64,000 nucleotides of DNA from Proales similis. Lineage: Eukaryota; Rotifera; Eurotatoria; Ploima; Proalidae. The translations under genes were made by a program, and so were the position numbers. The notes under the pieces are model-generated. The model was not told the DNA's origin, did no database searches, and worked only from the letters and a program-made list of their open reading frames with translations. Location of the stretch: contig JAGVRJ010000008.1 in NCBI GenBank assembly GCA_019059635.1, forward strand, positions 1,426,001 to 1,490,000, read 5' to 3'. This document shows, piece by piece, positions 10,536 through 19,788 of this stretch (its first letter is position 1; the number at the start of each line of letters is the position of its first letter).

Positions 10536-11379
10536 ATGGTAGAAAGACACGACTCCTTTGTGCTTGTGAAAGCTAAAACTGGTTGAACTAGAGCTCGACC
10601 AAGGAGCCCGCCTATCTTGTTTACAATAGTAGAGGCTCTCCGGACTCTGAGTCTTCGGACGATGTCGAGCAGCAAGCAGCGACCAGAACCAGCAACGCTC
10701 CGCCAGGCTACGCGCACTACAAACAGCGAGGTACTTGTCTTGTTTAAACTCGTCTGCAGCCATTCGATGTCTAAGAGCAGACCGACGGTGGCGATTAGAT
10801 CCGTTCCCGTCCGGACCAGTCTTCAAAGGCATCAGGTACGCGAGAGAAACGGGCCACGACAGCTGGACCCTTATCAAGCAGTTGCTGGCGTTTTTCGTCT
10901 GCTCGGCCTCGCTGAGCGTCATATTGGGCATATTGATGGCCTTGCCCATCGCCATGGTCTCGGTCGGATTCTTATTCCTGAACAAATGCCCGATGGAGAG
11001 GATGATACCCATTTGGCTGCTGGCGTTCGGCATATTGTCCATAATCAAGAATCTCTCCACTCTGATTCAGCGACTGAGCTTTTTGAGGCGCAGCAGAGGC
11101 GAGGAGAAGCACAAGACGAGCTCGACCGCGTTCAATCTGATCGACTCCGCCCTGGCCATCTTGCTCGTCGTCTGGTTCTTCTGCGGCAATTACTGGGCGT
11201 TTCACTACCAAGGTCAAGTTCAATTTGACGATCCAGCTCTCACTCAGACATACTGTAATCGGGTTCCTTTTCTGTTTGCATTTTGGTTCATATGCGCCAT
11301 CTACGCGCTGACGGTGCTGGCCTGCTTCTTGTTCTGTTGCACTGTTTGTTTTACAATTTTCCTTCCCACCAAGAAATGA
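10536..11379 (+). CDS. four-TM protein, TMEM272-like
   Basis: Three exons: 10536-10538 (only the ATG), 10592-10730, 10820-11379, in phase and giving 233 aa. The N-terminus MSSTKEPAYLVYNSRGSPDS is Ser/Thr/acidic and cytosolic-like. Four hydrophobic helices follow: ~70-95 (LLAFFVCSASLSVILGILMA), ~98-125 (IWLLAFGILSIIKNL region), ~145-165 (IDSALAILLVVWFFCGNYWA) and ~195-225 (FLFAFWFICAIYALTVL). The pattern of four helices with a W-x-x-G-N-x-W-x-F segment at the end of TM3 and a YC before TM4 resembles TMEM272-type proteins of unknown function. The ATG-only first exon is inferred because the second exon's frame has an upstream stop exactly at the acceptor (CTAG), and a donor (ATG/GTAGAA) precedes it with a 53-nt intron. 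An AATAAA at 11525 ends the gene. Confidence 0.7.
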
Positions 11380-11510
11380 AATTTGCTGTTGACCTCGTCC
11401 CCTCCTTCTCAGACTCTTCTTACTTGTTTTTTTTTTTTTTTATCACAATTCGCACTTTTCGTTTGAATTAACGAACAGCAGACAGACGATAAGCAGACTG
11501 TCTCTTTGAC

Positions 11511-11530
11511 TTTAATCAAATTCAAATAAA
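11511..11530. terminator. overlapping convergent poly(A) signals (TMEM272-like and FAM210)
   Basis: Plus-strand AATAAA at 11525-11530 serves the TMEM272-like gene. The minus-strand variant ATTAAA (plus TTTAAT, 11511-11516) lies 40 nt beyond the FAM210 stop. The two convergent transcripts would overlap by a few tens of nucleotides. Confidence 0.4.
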
Positions 11531-11555
11531 GAAGAGAAATTCAATTGCGAGCAGT

Positions 11556-12192
11556 TCATTTCCTGAGGAGGCCGCGTGAGCGCAAGAACGTGACCAACGA
11601 CCGAACGAGCGCAATAGACACCATGTATCTGAACGGCGCGATCACTTTGTAGACCATGTAGGCGGTGGCGAAGTGTTTGATGTTCTCGCCGGTCAGCCAG
11701 CTCTTGTCCGTCTTGTAGTTGTTTATCTTGTAATGCACTTTCTCCAGCGACTCGGCGCTCATTATCTGCAAATGAACAAAAACGTCCAGGAGCCGGGTGA
11801 TGTCAAATCCCCTTTAAGACGGTTTTAGACCCCTGGGTGTCAAATTGCCCGTTCGCTTACTGTTTAGAGATGAGAAAGAATCCGTAGATCCACATCACCA
11901 CTGTGGTCATGTGAACGACCAAGAACAACGGCCCGTACTGGGTGTAGAGGCGCTTGAAAGTCGACATCTTTTTGACTGGTTCGGCTTGCTTGCCCATTTC
12001 GGCCGACGGCTTGCTGGTCTCGGTCGAGTTGAGGCGACGAGAAATAGTGTTTGGCTTGGGCTCGCTTCTGTTTAAAAGTCTCGCCATGCTTTCGCGGTGA
12101 AAGCTTGCCTGACGGGTGAAAAGAGGCCGCGTAAGGATGAGGGGCGAACCGCGGCCCTGACGAGCTACAATGGCCAAAAGAGCGAAACTCAT
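11556..12192 (-). CDS. FAM210 family (DUF1279) mitochondrial inner-membrane protein
   Basis: Two exons, 11861-12192 and 11556-11811, separated by a 49-nt intron and giving 195 aa. The N-terminal ~70 residues are Arg/Ser-rich without acidic residues (MSFALLAIVARQGRGSP...), as expected for a mitochondrial presequence. The DUF1279 core follows: FKRLYTQYGPLFLVVHMTT then VVMWIYGFFLISKQGFDI, and after a variable loop FATAYMVYKVIAPFRYMVS with the final TFLRSRGLL. FAM210A/B proteins act in mitochondrial translation or respiratory metabolism. The acceptor was chosen because the more obvious CAG further downstream gives an immediate stop, whereas TTAAAG/GGG keeps the frame and restores the conserved segment. 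FAM210A versus FAM210B cannot be decided from this. Confidence 0.85.
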
Positions 12193-12417
12193 TTGGGAAC
12201 TCGAGTTCAGGAAAAACAGACTTCAGTTGGTTGATCGCTGCGCTTAATTCGATGTGTGACCACGGTGTCTAGCGCAAATTATGAAAGACACAACGAGAGA
12301 ATGAGTGAAGCAGTGACATTGAGTCAAGTACCAGTTAAGTTTTTATCGTTTAGTCTATGGCGCTCTCTAATCTTTCAAAGCATTTCAAAGCCAACGCCGA
12401 AAAAATTCATCATTTTG

Positions 12418-12423
12418 TTTATT
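12418..12423 (-). terminator. poly(A) signal of R1
   Basis: AATAAA on the minus strand, 54 nt beyond the stop of receptor R1. Between here and FAM210 (12193-12417) I see only promoter-like spacer. Confidence 0.5.
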
Positions 12424-12476
12424 CAACAACAACGGTCGCAAGACAAGAACGGTCGCAAAGCAATCGAAGTGAAATC

Positions 12477-14753
12477 TTAGGCTGGACTCAGAAAGAACTG
12501 GCGAAACTTGGGATTGAAAAGGTAAAGGAGCACGAGATTCTCCAAGTAGCTGATGGTGAGCAGAAATTGCGATATGTCAAACAGCATTGGGCAAACTGAG
12601 TGGTAGCGCGACTCATTCAAAATGCAAATCGGAAAGATGTCATGATCTAACGTGAACACAACCAACAAACAGGCGGCCATCATCTCGGGCATTCTGAACA
12701 GGAACGAGAAGAGGCCGTTGAGAATGACCATTTTGGTGATGCGCTTCTCCGCCTCCTCCTTCTGTCTTTCCGAATTGTTCTTTCGAAGCAGGAACAACAG
12801 CCGCAAGTCGAGCAGCATGTTGAACACTGTGAACAGGGTTGTTCCGGCTAGAATGTTGAGAAGAAAGGCAAATTTAAGAGCTAGTCCGCCGTTCAATTGA
12901 TCGAACTTGAAAGCTAATAGGTAAGAATATGAATCGCCCATGAACAAGTCGATTGTGTATCTTCCATTCATAAACAGAGTGACGACGCTCATGATCAGGC
13001 ACGGAATAAATAGATAGGCGCTTAATGCTCTTGGTCGCACCTTTCGAAATCGGCCCAAGCGGTCTGTGTTCAAACCGTAGCGGTAGAGAACGAACAGGGT
13101 ATTGGTGATGTTGGCCGCCAGCCGGAAGGTGTTGCCCAAATAGTTCACAATGAACAAGTAGAATCCCCGGGCAAACTTGCTCAGCGCCATTTGGGGGCAG
13201 TAAATGCCATTGTACTCAATGCAGGTGACCAGAGGACTGAAAGCGAATATGAGAGCGTGAAAGAGGACGAACCACGAGTTGTAGTAAGTGTAATCCCACA
13301 TGAATCTGCCCTTGTCTGTCAGCTTGTTGCGGCGGTACTCGGGCGACCTCTTGATCCTTCGCAAGGTTCTGATAACCAGGAAGTTGGCAACGATGCCAAA
13401 TACGCAGGTGATCGGGTTGAGCCACACATCGACCAAGTACTTGACGTACTCGAGGTCGAGGACAGTGTCGTAGACAGTTCGATAACTCAACGGCTTAACT
13501 GCTTCAATGAAGCACCTTTGGGCTATCTGGTCAAACTGACACTGCTGACTTAGTTTGAACTTGTCTCTGAAGCAAAGACTAGTGCTAAAGTTTTGCGGTG
13601 CCGAAGAGTCTTGTCGCGTCGATTGGCGGCTCATGATCCAAAACAAGAGACACGTGCAGTTCTGCTGGGCCTCTTTCTCGATAACTTCACCCTCAAATAT
13701 GATGTCGAGCGAAAGGAGCTCAATTTGGTAGAATATGCAAAACGAAGAATCGTCGAATGGATTCATTCCTTTCGATTCGACCTCACTCAGGTAGTTGTGA
13801 TATTCGTAGCCATCATAGAGCAAAAAAGGCTGCATTTTGTTTATTGTTACAACCAAGGTGTCTTTTGTGCTTCTCAGATTCGCTAGGTTTAACCAGGCCG
13901 GGTTATTGTGCAAGAACTTGCTCAGCCTGGAAGTTGCCAATTCGATTTTCTTTATTGAGCTTCGATACAAAGTTATTGGCTCGAATGATTGCACCATTCC
14001 GCTGATCAAAACCTTCTGGGTTCGGCCAAACAGCGCTTGGGAGAATAAGCTTGTAGAAAAGCTTAGTCCGTAGCCATTCAAGTCAAGTTCCATTATGGTC
14101 GCATTGAGGCTCTCATTGGCCGGTCTGAATGCCAACACGTTGTGCATGACCCAGGAGTCGGTAATTTCAGTCAAAACGACCGCTTGTATGAAGGCGTTTT
14201 TGAATATCTGCGGACAAGTGTTGTTGTAATAGCGGATAGCTTTTCTCAGAACAATCTGGAACTTGTCTGTGATGATCTCCGATCTGAACGCCGAGAAATT
14301 GGACGGACAGTCGACCAATCGGGCGCCGTCAGGGCTCAGGATGGTGAAATCGAAAGCCACGAATTGAACGTACAAGTTAGACACGTTGCCCAGATTTGGC
14401 ATTTTGAAGTCTACTGAAAAGCCTCTGGCAACCTGAATGAAAATAGCGGCTAGACCGAAAGATGAGCCCGGTCCGAGCAAGGGCAAAATGCATTCATTCC
14501 AGTCGCTCAACGTCTCTCCTTTCGCTTGGAATCGTCCTGTTCGTTCATAGTAAAGATTAAACTGTTTTGTCTGGCATTCCTTGACGGTTTTATTAATCAC
14601 GTCGCGCTGTCTTGGTCCAATGTACTGATCCCCGATGCTATCTATTTGCAATTCACAGCTTTCCGAAATGAGACGCTGTCTATGGGCGCCCTGTACGCTG
14701 AACACGGCATCATTTCCACTGATAGTGAACATTAATGTGACTACAAGCAGCAT
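12477..14753 (-). CDS. receptor R1: LRR-like ectodomain rhodopsin-type GPCR
   Basis: Intronless, 758 aa. The frame is open upstream, but the first ATG is at 14753, gives a signal peptide (MLLVVTLMFTISGNDA), and sits ~78 nt from a TATA box. The ectodomain (~20-430) has family marks: CELQIDSIGDQYI near the N-terminus, a YYNNTCPQIF block, a leucine-patterned region ending in a FLHNNPAWLN motif, then DDSSFCIFYQIE, NCTCLLFW (C-x-C) and QCQFDQIAQRC. TM1 is near residue 454 (GIVANFLVIRTL). ICL1 is PEYRRNKLTDKGRFMW. TM3 ends LYRYGLNTDR in place of DRY, TM6 has FRMPEM, and TM7/helix 8 is ENLVLLYLFNPKF. It has several N-x-S/T sequons. Its segment 13198-13760 is nearly identical to that of R3. The ligand is unknown. 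Confidence 0.9.
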   Translation of the reverse strand: MLLVVTLMFTISGNDAVFSVQGAHRQRLISESCELQIDSIGDQYIGPRQRDVINKTVKECQTKQFNLYYERTGRFQAKGETLSDWNECILPLLGPGSSFGLAAIFIQVARGFSVDFKMPNLGNVSNLYVQFVAFDFTILSPDGARLVDCPSNFSAFRSEIITDKFQIVLRKAIRYYNNTCPQIFKNAFIQAVVLTEITDSWVMHNVLAFRPANESLNATIMELDLNGYGLSFSTSLFSQALFGRTQKVLISGMVQSFEPITLYRSSIKKIELATSRLSKFLHNNPAWLNLANLRSTKDTLVVTINKMQPFLLYDGYEYHNYLSEVESKGMNPFDDSSFCIFYQIELLSLDIIFEGEVIEKEAQQNCTCLLFWIMSRQSTRQDSSAPQNFSTSLCFRDKFKLSQQCQFDQIAQRCFIEAVKPLSYRTVYDTVLDLEYVKYLVDVWLNPITCVFGIVANFLVIRTLRRIKRSPEYRRNKLTDKGRFMWDYTYYNSWFVLFHALIFAFSPLVTCIEYNGIYCPQMALSKFARGFYLFIVNYLGNTFRLAANITNTLFVLYRYGLNTDRLGRFRKVRPRALSAYLFIPCLIMSVVTLFMNGRYTIDLFMGDSYSYLLAFKFDQLNGGLALKFAFLLNILAGTTLFTVFNMLLDLRLLFLLRKNNSERQKEEAEKRITKMVILNGLFSFLFRMPEMMAACLLVVFTLDHDIFPICILNESRYHSVCPMLFDISQFLLTISYLENLVLLYLFNPKFRQFFLSPA

Positions 14754-14824
14754 CTCGCTTCTTTTTAGATCGCTCTCAAGCGATTGTTTCTTTCTCTCCA
14801 ATCATCCAACACAACAAACGCCGG

Positions 14825-14831
14825 TTTTATA
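14825..14831 (-). promoter_or_regulatory. TATA box of R1
   Basis: TATAAAA on the minus strand, 78 nt before the chosen ATG. Transcription would start near 14801, leaving ~48 nt of 5' UTR. This argues against any upstream non-ATG start in the open frame. Confidence 0.6.
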
Positions 14832-15237
14832 GGAGCCATTAAGAAATGTGCCTGAGCAATCAAGTGATTCATCAAAGTGTCCCATCAGAGATTTCAATTT
14901 GAAAATATGTTTTTTTTTAATGGAAAATGCTCGTTGCTAATCGCTAGAAGAGAAAAGCGCATTTGCTTCGTGGCAATATTTATCTGAGTGGTTTAAGTGA
15001 CGATCTCGTGCCATGAACAACCGATTGTTGAGCACCGGAATGATTGGTGCGGCGAAGGAATTTTGTGGCGCATCCTTTCTGGGATAAACAAGTCGAGAAA
15101 TTAGATTTTGTTTATTCGTGCACAATCTTAAAAAGAATAATAATTTCATCAATTAGATTCAGCCGAAAGAAAAGGAGGAAAACTTTTTTAATTGTGTGAG
15201 GTCGAGAAAAATGCTTGAAACAGAGAGAGCGACTCGT

Positions 15238-16275
15238 TCAGGGCGAGAGCGATAGTAGCCGGTACTCGTAGCCCATCATTAACAATCGGCTCAGGTTGAT
15301 GTTGAGGCACACAGTCAGCAGGTAGGCGATGGCCAGCACCGTGAACGGATAGAGAAACACTTTGGTGTTGGTCAAGAACGGCAGAACTTGTGTTGAGCAG
15401 AAACGGTCAGTCGATCGCAAAGAGCAATTTCCGAGCGGGGCGATTACCTTTGAATCCGAGAAAGAGAATGTAAAAGTAATAGCCGATGGCGACAAGCCAG
15501 AACGTGTTGCCAATGAGAGAGGACACGAACCAGTTGTGATTGATGATTGCTGCAACAGAGCTCGACTTGAGCCTGGTGAGTTGGAATTGAATTAGCGAGT
15601 TGCTTACTCATTAGGAACGGAAGCTGGAAGAGGTGAAGAATGACGATGAGAGGAAAGAAGGCGTTCAAGTGAACGTCAAAGCAGTAGGCCCATTCGACGT
15701 CCTGGTTGGCTGTGGGGTGTCTGAGCAGGAAGCTGTTGGCAATGTACCAGTAGATGCTGGCGATGAGAATGCCAACGCCGATGCAGTCCACAAACACAAC
15801 CCAGACCACAAACTTGAACATGTGCCAGACACCGAGACCCATCACGAGGCCGAACAGCAGCGATGTGACTAAGAATGCGTTAAGCGATCCGAGAAAAGTG
15901 TCTTCTCCCAGACATACTTATCAGAGTGATGGAGAGAAGCACCAGGAAGGCCGGATCGTCGCGTGCGAATTGATTTTTGGTTTCTATTCAACGAGTTTCG
16001 GTCAATTGGTTCTCAAGCAAGAGAGAGAGAAGAGGCGTCTCACGTTTGCGATAGACAAATCCGCGAAAGACTTTTTGCGGCGAAGCGAACAAGAAAATCA
16101 TCTGCCAGATGCCGAACTGAAAGTCCATGTGACGAACGTGAAAGAGACGACGCAGGAATTTGTTGCGCTTGGCGCTCGCGCTGTACCGATCCATGCAGCC
16201 CCTGCTAGACACCGGCTCGGGCAGAGAAGAGTAGTGGGTGGAGGGCAAGGGCGCTTCGGCAGCAAAGTTCATCAT
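15238..16275 (-). CDS. UNC50: UNC-50 family Golgi/ER membrane protein
   Basis: Five exons: 16044-16275, 15918-15983, 15608-15868, 15448-15549, 15238-15386, in phase and giving 269 aa (human about 259). Introns are 49-61 nt. UNC50 is a multi-pass membrane protein of the early secretory pathway, known in C. elegans for nicotinic receptor trafficking. Diagnostic segments are RRLFHVRHMDFQFGIWQMIF, QTKNQFARDDPAFLVLLS, VVWVVFVDCIGVGILIAS, VEWAYCFDVHLNAFFPLIVI and FLYPFTVLAIAYLL. About five hydrophobic helices are visible. Two ATGs open the frame (residues 1 and 2). It interrupts the receptor array between R1 and R2 but shares its strand; I infer no functional link. Confidence 0.92.
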
Positions 16276-16636
16276 GGTCTGCTCCTATTTCTCACTTGGA
16301 CACTCTCGCTCTCTTTTAAACGGCTCGATTTAGATGCTTTCGGTCGATCGAGAGCACAATTTGAAAAATTCGACTGTCTGACTAAGAATTTGACAAAATG
16401 AGCAACTCGCTGTTCATAATGAGCCGATTGTGTTGATGCCTGTTTCTTCTTCATTCGCAAGCATAATAATTGGCCAAGTCGCTTGACGTGGCAGATTTTT
16501 GCTCTCTTTTGGTTTTTCATCTTGATTTTTTGAAAAAGAGAGAAAAAAGAATGGATTCAACATTCCATCGAAATGAACGCTTAAAGAAATAATTAAAACT
16601 CGCTTCTATTTTACTCTTGAGAGTTGGCAAATTCTG

Positions 16637-16642
16637 TTTATT
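16637..16642 (-). terminator. poly(A) signal of R2
   Basis: AATAAA on the minus strand 155 nt beyond the R2 stop. The stretch from here to UNC50 (16276-16636) shows no gene. Confidence 0.4.
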
Positions 16643-16796
16643 CGACAAGGACATACATATACAATACGACAAATTCAAGTCAATTTTACTTTTCGCCTTC
16701 CTTTCCCTGTTGATAATGCTTAGCCTGCAAAATTTGGGCGTCGTGAGAGGGAGCCGAGTTTTAGAATATTGTCTCTTTGAGCAGATATGCAAGAGC

Positions 16797-19181
16797 TCAG
16801 AATTTTGTTCGAGCGGAGCCCATTTCTTTGAAGGTTTGGCTAAATTTGCGGCTAAAGCCCAAGAGGAAGAAGAAAGGCAGAGAGGTGGACAAGACGTAAA
16901 GCTGCGAGTCAATGTCGAACAAGGTTGAACAGATTGCTGGATTGACCTCGCACAGCGAGTTGATGCTCAATAGATTGAATCGGGACAGAGCGTAGCTGAT
17001 CGAGAAATAGAAGCTTAATAGAACGTCGGGTAGTCGAAGCAGGAAACTGGACGCCGAGCTGAGAACTACCAGTTTGATGACTCTATGCGAGGTGGCCTCA
17101 GCTTCAGCCACCTTCTCGAAGGCGATTGTCTTGTACTCATTGTAGAGGCGAGTCTTTGCCTTCAGATTTGATCTTGTCACTCGGAACAGAAGAACGTCGA
17201 ACCACATGTTCAACAAGAAGCATCCGATGTGGCTGCAGAGCACATTGAGCAGATCAAACAAAAAGTAGAAGCTGAGACTCAGCAGGTCGTAAGCGAAGGT
17301 TGGACCAGAGCCGTACAAATAATAGGAAGAGAGGACGAAACTTCTCAGTAGCGGCAGTTGGATGTAATCCTCATTTAAAAACGGATCCTTTTGGACATCT
17401 TTTACGCTATACTGAAAGATCTTGACCACACTGAGAAGAGTTCCAACAAACAGGACCCAGGCAATGAGCCGGGACCTGCTTAAAGATACAAGCCGTTTGA
17501 CGAAACGATGCTGATCTTGGCCACTTGCCAACGCGTATCGATGGGCGGAAACCATCAACAGACACATGGAGCTGGCGAATTTGAACAGATTCTGCAAAAA
17601 GCCCGAGACGACGATCTTGGCGTACTGGGCGAACAGTGAGCTCCACATCGATGAGCAGAAGATGCTATCTCGGCCCAGACACAGCGAGAACAGGTCCAGA
17701 GGATAGGTCAACGTTAATGCGATGTTGAACACGCCTGCCATCCACATGAACTGCATCAAATTCTCCTGGAGCATGTCGTATCGTCTCAACGTGATCAGAA
17801 GAAGAGAATTGCTCGTCAGTGAAGCGAGACAAGCCACTGGCATCAGGTAGAGATTGAAGACGTATTGAACCGATTGCATGATAGTGAGCGTATCTTCATA
17901 AGTGAGAACCACACCCGAGCTATCCAAGCTGCCTGATGGTTGCAGTTGACACTGGTCCAGACGCTTTTCTAGGTCGCATTTTGCCTGCATCTCATCCAAG
18001 TCACACGTTATAAAGTTCTCGTTCATGTCGCTGTTGATATTGACCAGCCATCCCAAAGCTGATCCTAAACGACCATCCAAGGGGTCGATCTCGAGCACCT
18101 GTTTTTTCAGGAAGAACGCGGTGCACGTACATTCGCGCTGGTCGTTGATCAAAAATGGCAGAACGAGCCTTTGATGAGGAAAGCGCTTGAAGAGACACAG
18201 GTCGGCGTCCGGATAGCCATACGTGTTGTTCAAGCGAATCGAGCCTTTCCTGAAAGGCTGTTCGATGATGAAAAAGACAAAGAGGCGATCGCTGGCAGCA
18301 CGAACTTTCTCGGCCGGATCCAAATAAGTCCAGTTTGCCTCAAGCGGCTTGTACCGTTGATTCAGATTGCTCATCCAATCGAGGCCGCGATGAAACAACT
18401 CTCTCAGGTTGCTGTTTTTGATCGTCAGTCTTTCAAGCTTCCGGAAATAGCCGAACAAATCGCTTTGGATTGAGTCTATTTGACCGATCAGTCTCAGACT
18501 AGTCGTGTTTTGCATCAGTGCATTGGACAGCTCGACTGGCCGTAGATGAGTGCGATACATTCCGAGCTGAAGCTCAAGAAGAGAGCAATTGACTTGCGCT
18601 TGCCACTCATCAAACAGCATGTGATTGGTTTTGATCATTGACTGCGAGAGGTCATCTATTGACAAATCGAATCGACCATTGCCAAACATCAGCGGACACA
18701 ATTCGGACAAGAAAGAGCCGTGCTTGAAAACAACGCTCGATGCCGACGGAAATCCAAACAGTTGGTCAGAATAGTCAGTCCGATTATGAATGAGCATCTT
18801 GCACGAGTCTTGAGTCAAAGGACGCCCATTGAACTTGAACTTGAACGTCTGAAAGATGAGAGATATTTGATCGGCGTGGAACGGACCCGAGTCAAGCTGG
18901 ATCTCGCCGAATCTCGCCAGTCGCAGAGAATTTGTGAATTCGGTGAAAAAGGCAACCAGAGCTCGGTCAATGACATTGTAGGCAGTCGAGCGAACGTTCA
19001 AGTAACCTTGACTTGTGGCGGTGTGTAAATCACACTCGGCTGGCTCTTCATTCAACCACTGAAGCACGAACGAGGGCTGATTTGGCAATGCCGCTCTACA
19101 GTCGGCCTCAACAGCCCCCCAGCAGATCAGCAAGTAAATCGGCAAGCAGACAAGGAACCTCGTGCAAACTGAGCTCATCAT
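16797..19181 (-). CDS. receptor R2: divergent LRR-ectodomain GPCR
   Basis: Intronless, 794 aa from the ATG at 19181; a tandem MM precedes a signal peptide (CTRFLVCLPIYLLICWG). This is the most divergent intact member and the one where leucine-rich repeats are easiest to see (TSLRLIGQIDSIQSDLF then KLERLTIKNSNLRELF, residues ~230-275). A RECTCTAFF C-x-C element (residues ~350) and QAKCDLEKRLDQC (near 400) match the membrane-proximal cap of the others. TM1 is near 447 (ASLTSNSLLLITL). ICL1 lacks the SPEYRRNKLTDK motif. TM3 ends SAHRYALASG, closer to canonical DRY than the other members. TM6 has LLRLPDV and the C-terminus GFSRKFSQTF. It may represent an older branch from which the array expanded, or a separate subfamily with its own ligand. 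Confidence 0.88.
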   Translation of the reverse strand: MMSSVCTRFLVCLPIYLLICWGAVEADCRAALPNQPSFVLQWLNEEPAECDLHTATSQGYLNVRSTAYNVIDRALVAFFTEFTNSLRLARFGEIQLDSGPFHADQISLIFQTFKFKFNGRPLTQDSCKMLIHNRTDYSDQLFGFPSASSVVFKHGSFLSELCPLMFGNGRFDLSIDDLSQSMIKTNHMLFDEWQAQVNCSLLELQLGMYRTHLRPVELSNALMQNTTSLRLIGQIDSIQSDLFGYFRKLERLTIKNSNLRELFHRGLDWMSNLNQRYKPLEANWTYLDPAEKVRAASDRLFVFFIIEQPFRKGSIRLNNTYGYPDADLCLFKRFPHQRLVLPFLINDQRECTCTAFFLKKQVLEIDPLDGRLGSALGWLVNINSDMNENFITCDLDEMQAKCDLEKRLDQCQLQPSGSLDSSGVVLTYEDTLTIMQSVQYVFNLYLMPVACLASLTSNSLLLITLRRYDMLQENLMQFMWMAGVFNIALTLTYPLDLFSLCLGRDSIFCSSMWSSLFAQYAKIVVSGFLQNLFKFASSMCLLMVSAHRYALASGQDQHRFVKRLVSLSRSRLIAWVLFVGTLLSVVKIFQYSVKDVQKDPFLNEDYIQLPLLRSFVLSSYYLYGSGPTFAYDLLSLSFYFLFDLLNVLCSHIGCFLLNMWFDVLLFRVTRSNLKAKTRLYNEYKTIAFEKVAEAEATSHRVIKLVVLSSASSFLLRLPDVLLSFYFSISYALSRFNLLSINSLCEVNPAICSTLFDIDSQLYVLSTSLPFFFLLGFSRKFSQTFKEMGSARTKF

Positions 19182-19199
19182 AACGAACGATAGAAGCAA

Positions 19200-19788
19200 A
19201 TGTCTAAAGAATGTCTAAATGACAGTCAGTAGGCTCACTCACCTACCACTCACAGCCAATTCGTTGAGATGATTGCGACTGGGCTTAAGATTCCACTTTG
19301 GTTTCAGCTTAATGAAATTCAATTCTCGTGGGTCAGTCTATCTGAAAATCGATTTTTTTCGCTCTGTTCAATTTCGTAATCCATTTCCAAAGCCTATAGG
19401 ATGCTTCATGTTCACACAACCAGTCCCGATTGCTTCAAAAGCTCTCTTGCACACTCTTTGACTTTGATGTCGATTTAAACTAATTGAAATTTCGCCCAAC
19501 TGAGAGGCCGTGATCAACTAAGCAAATATTTCAAATGTCGATTAAACGATAAGAAGCCGCTGAGTAGGCCTAGTCGGGTAATGCTTTGCTACACTCGCTG
19601 CGTGTAACTTGTTGCGCCTAGTTACCGAAACAAATCGACCGTCAGAGTGCTTTTGAGAAAATGTCTTGTTCAAAATTTCGAACTTTCAAGGCTTTATTCA
19701 AACGACATTAATGGATACATTGATGTATTTCTGTTAAAGCGCTGTGCTCTAAAACCCAGACCGTCGGATAAAAGACCGTAAAAAGCCG
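19200..19788. other. spacer between R2 and R3
   Basis: No gene seen. It contains the R2 promoter region and, at 19693-19698, a minus-strand AATAAA that would terminate R3, 91 nt beyond its stop. Confidence 0.5.
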
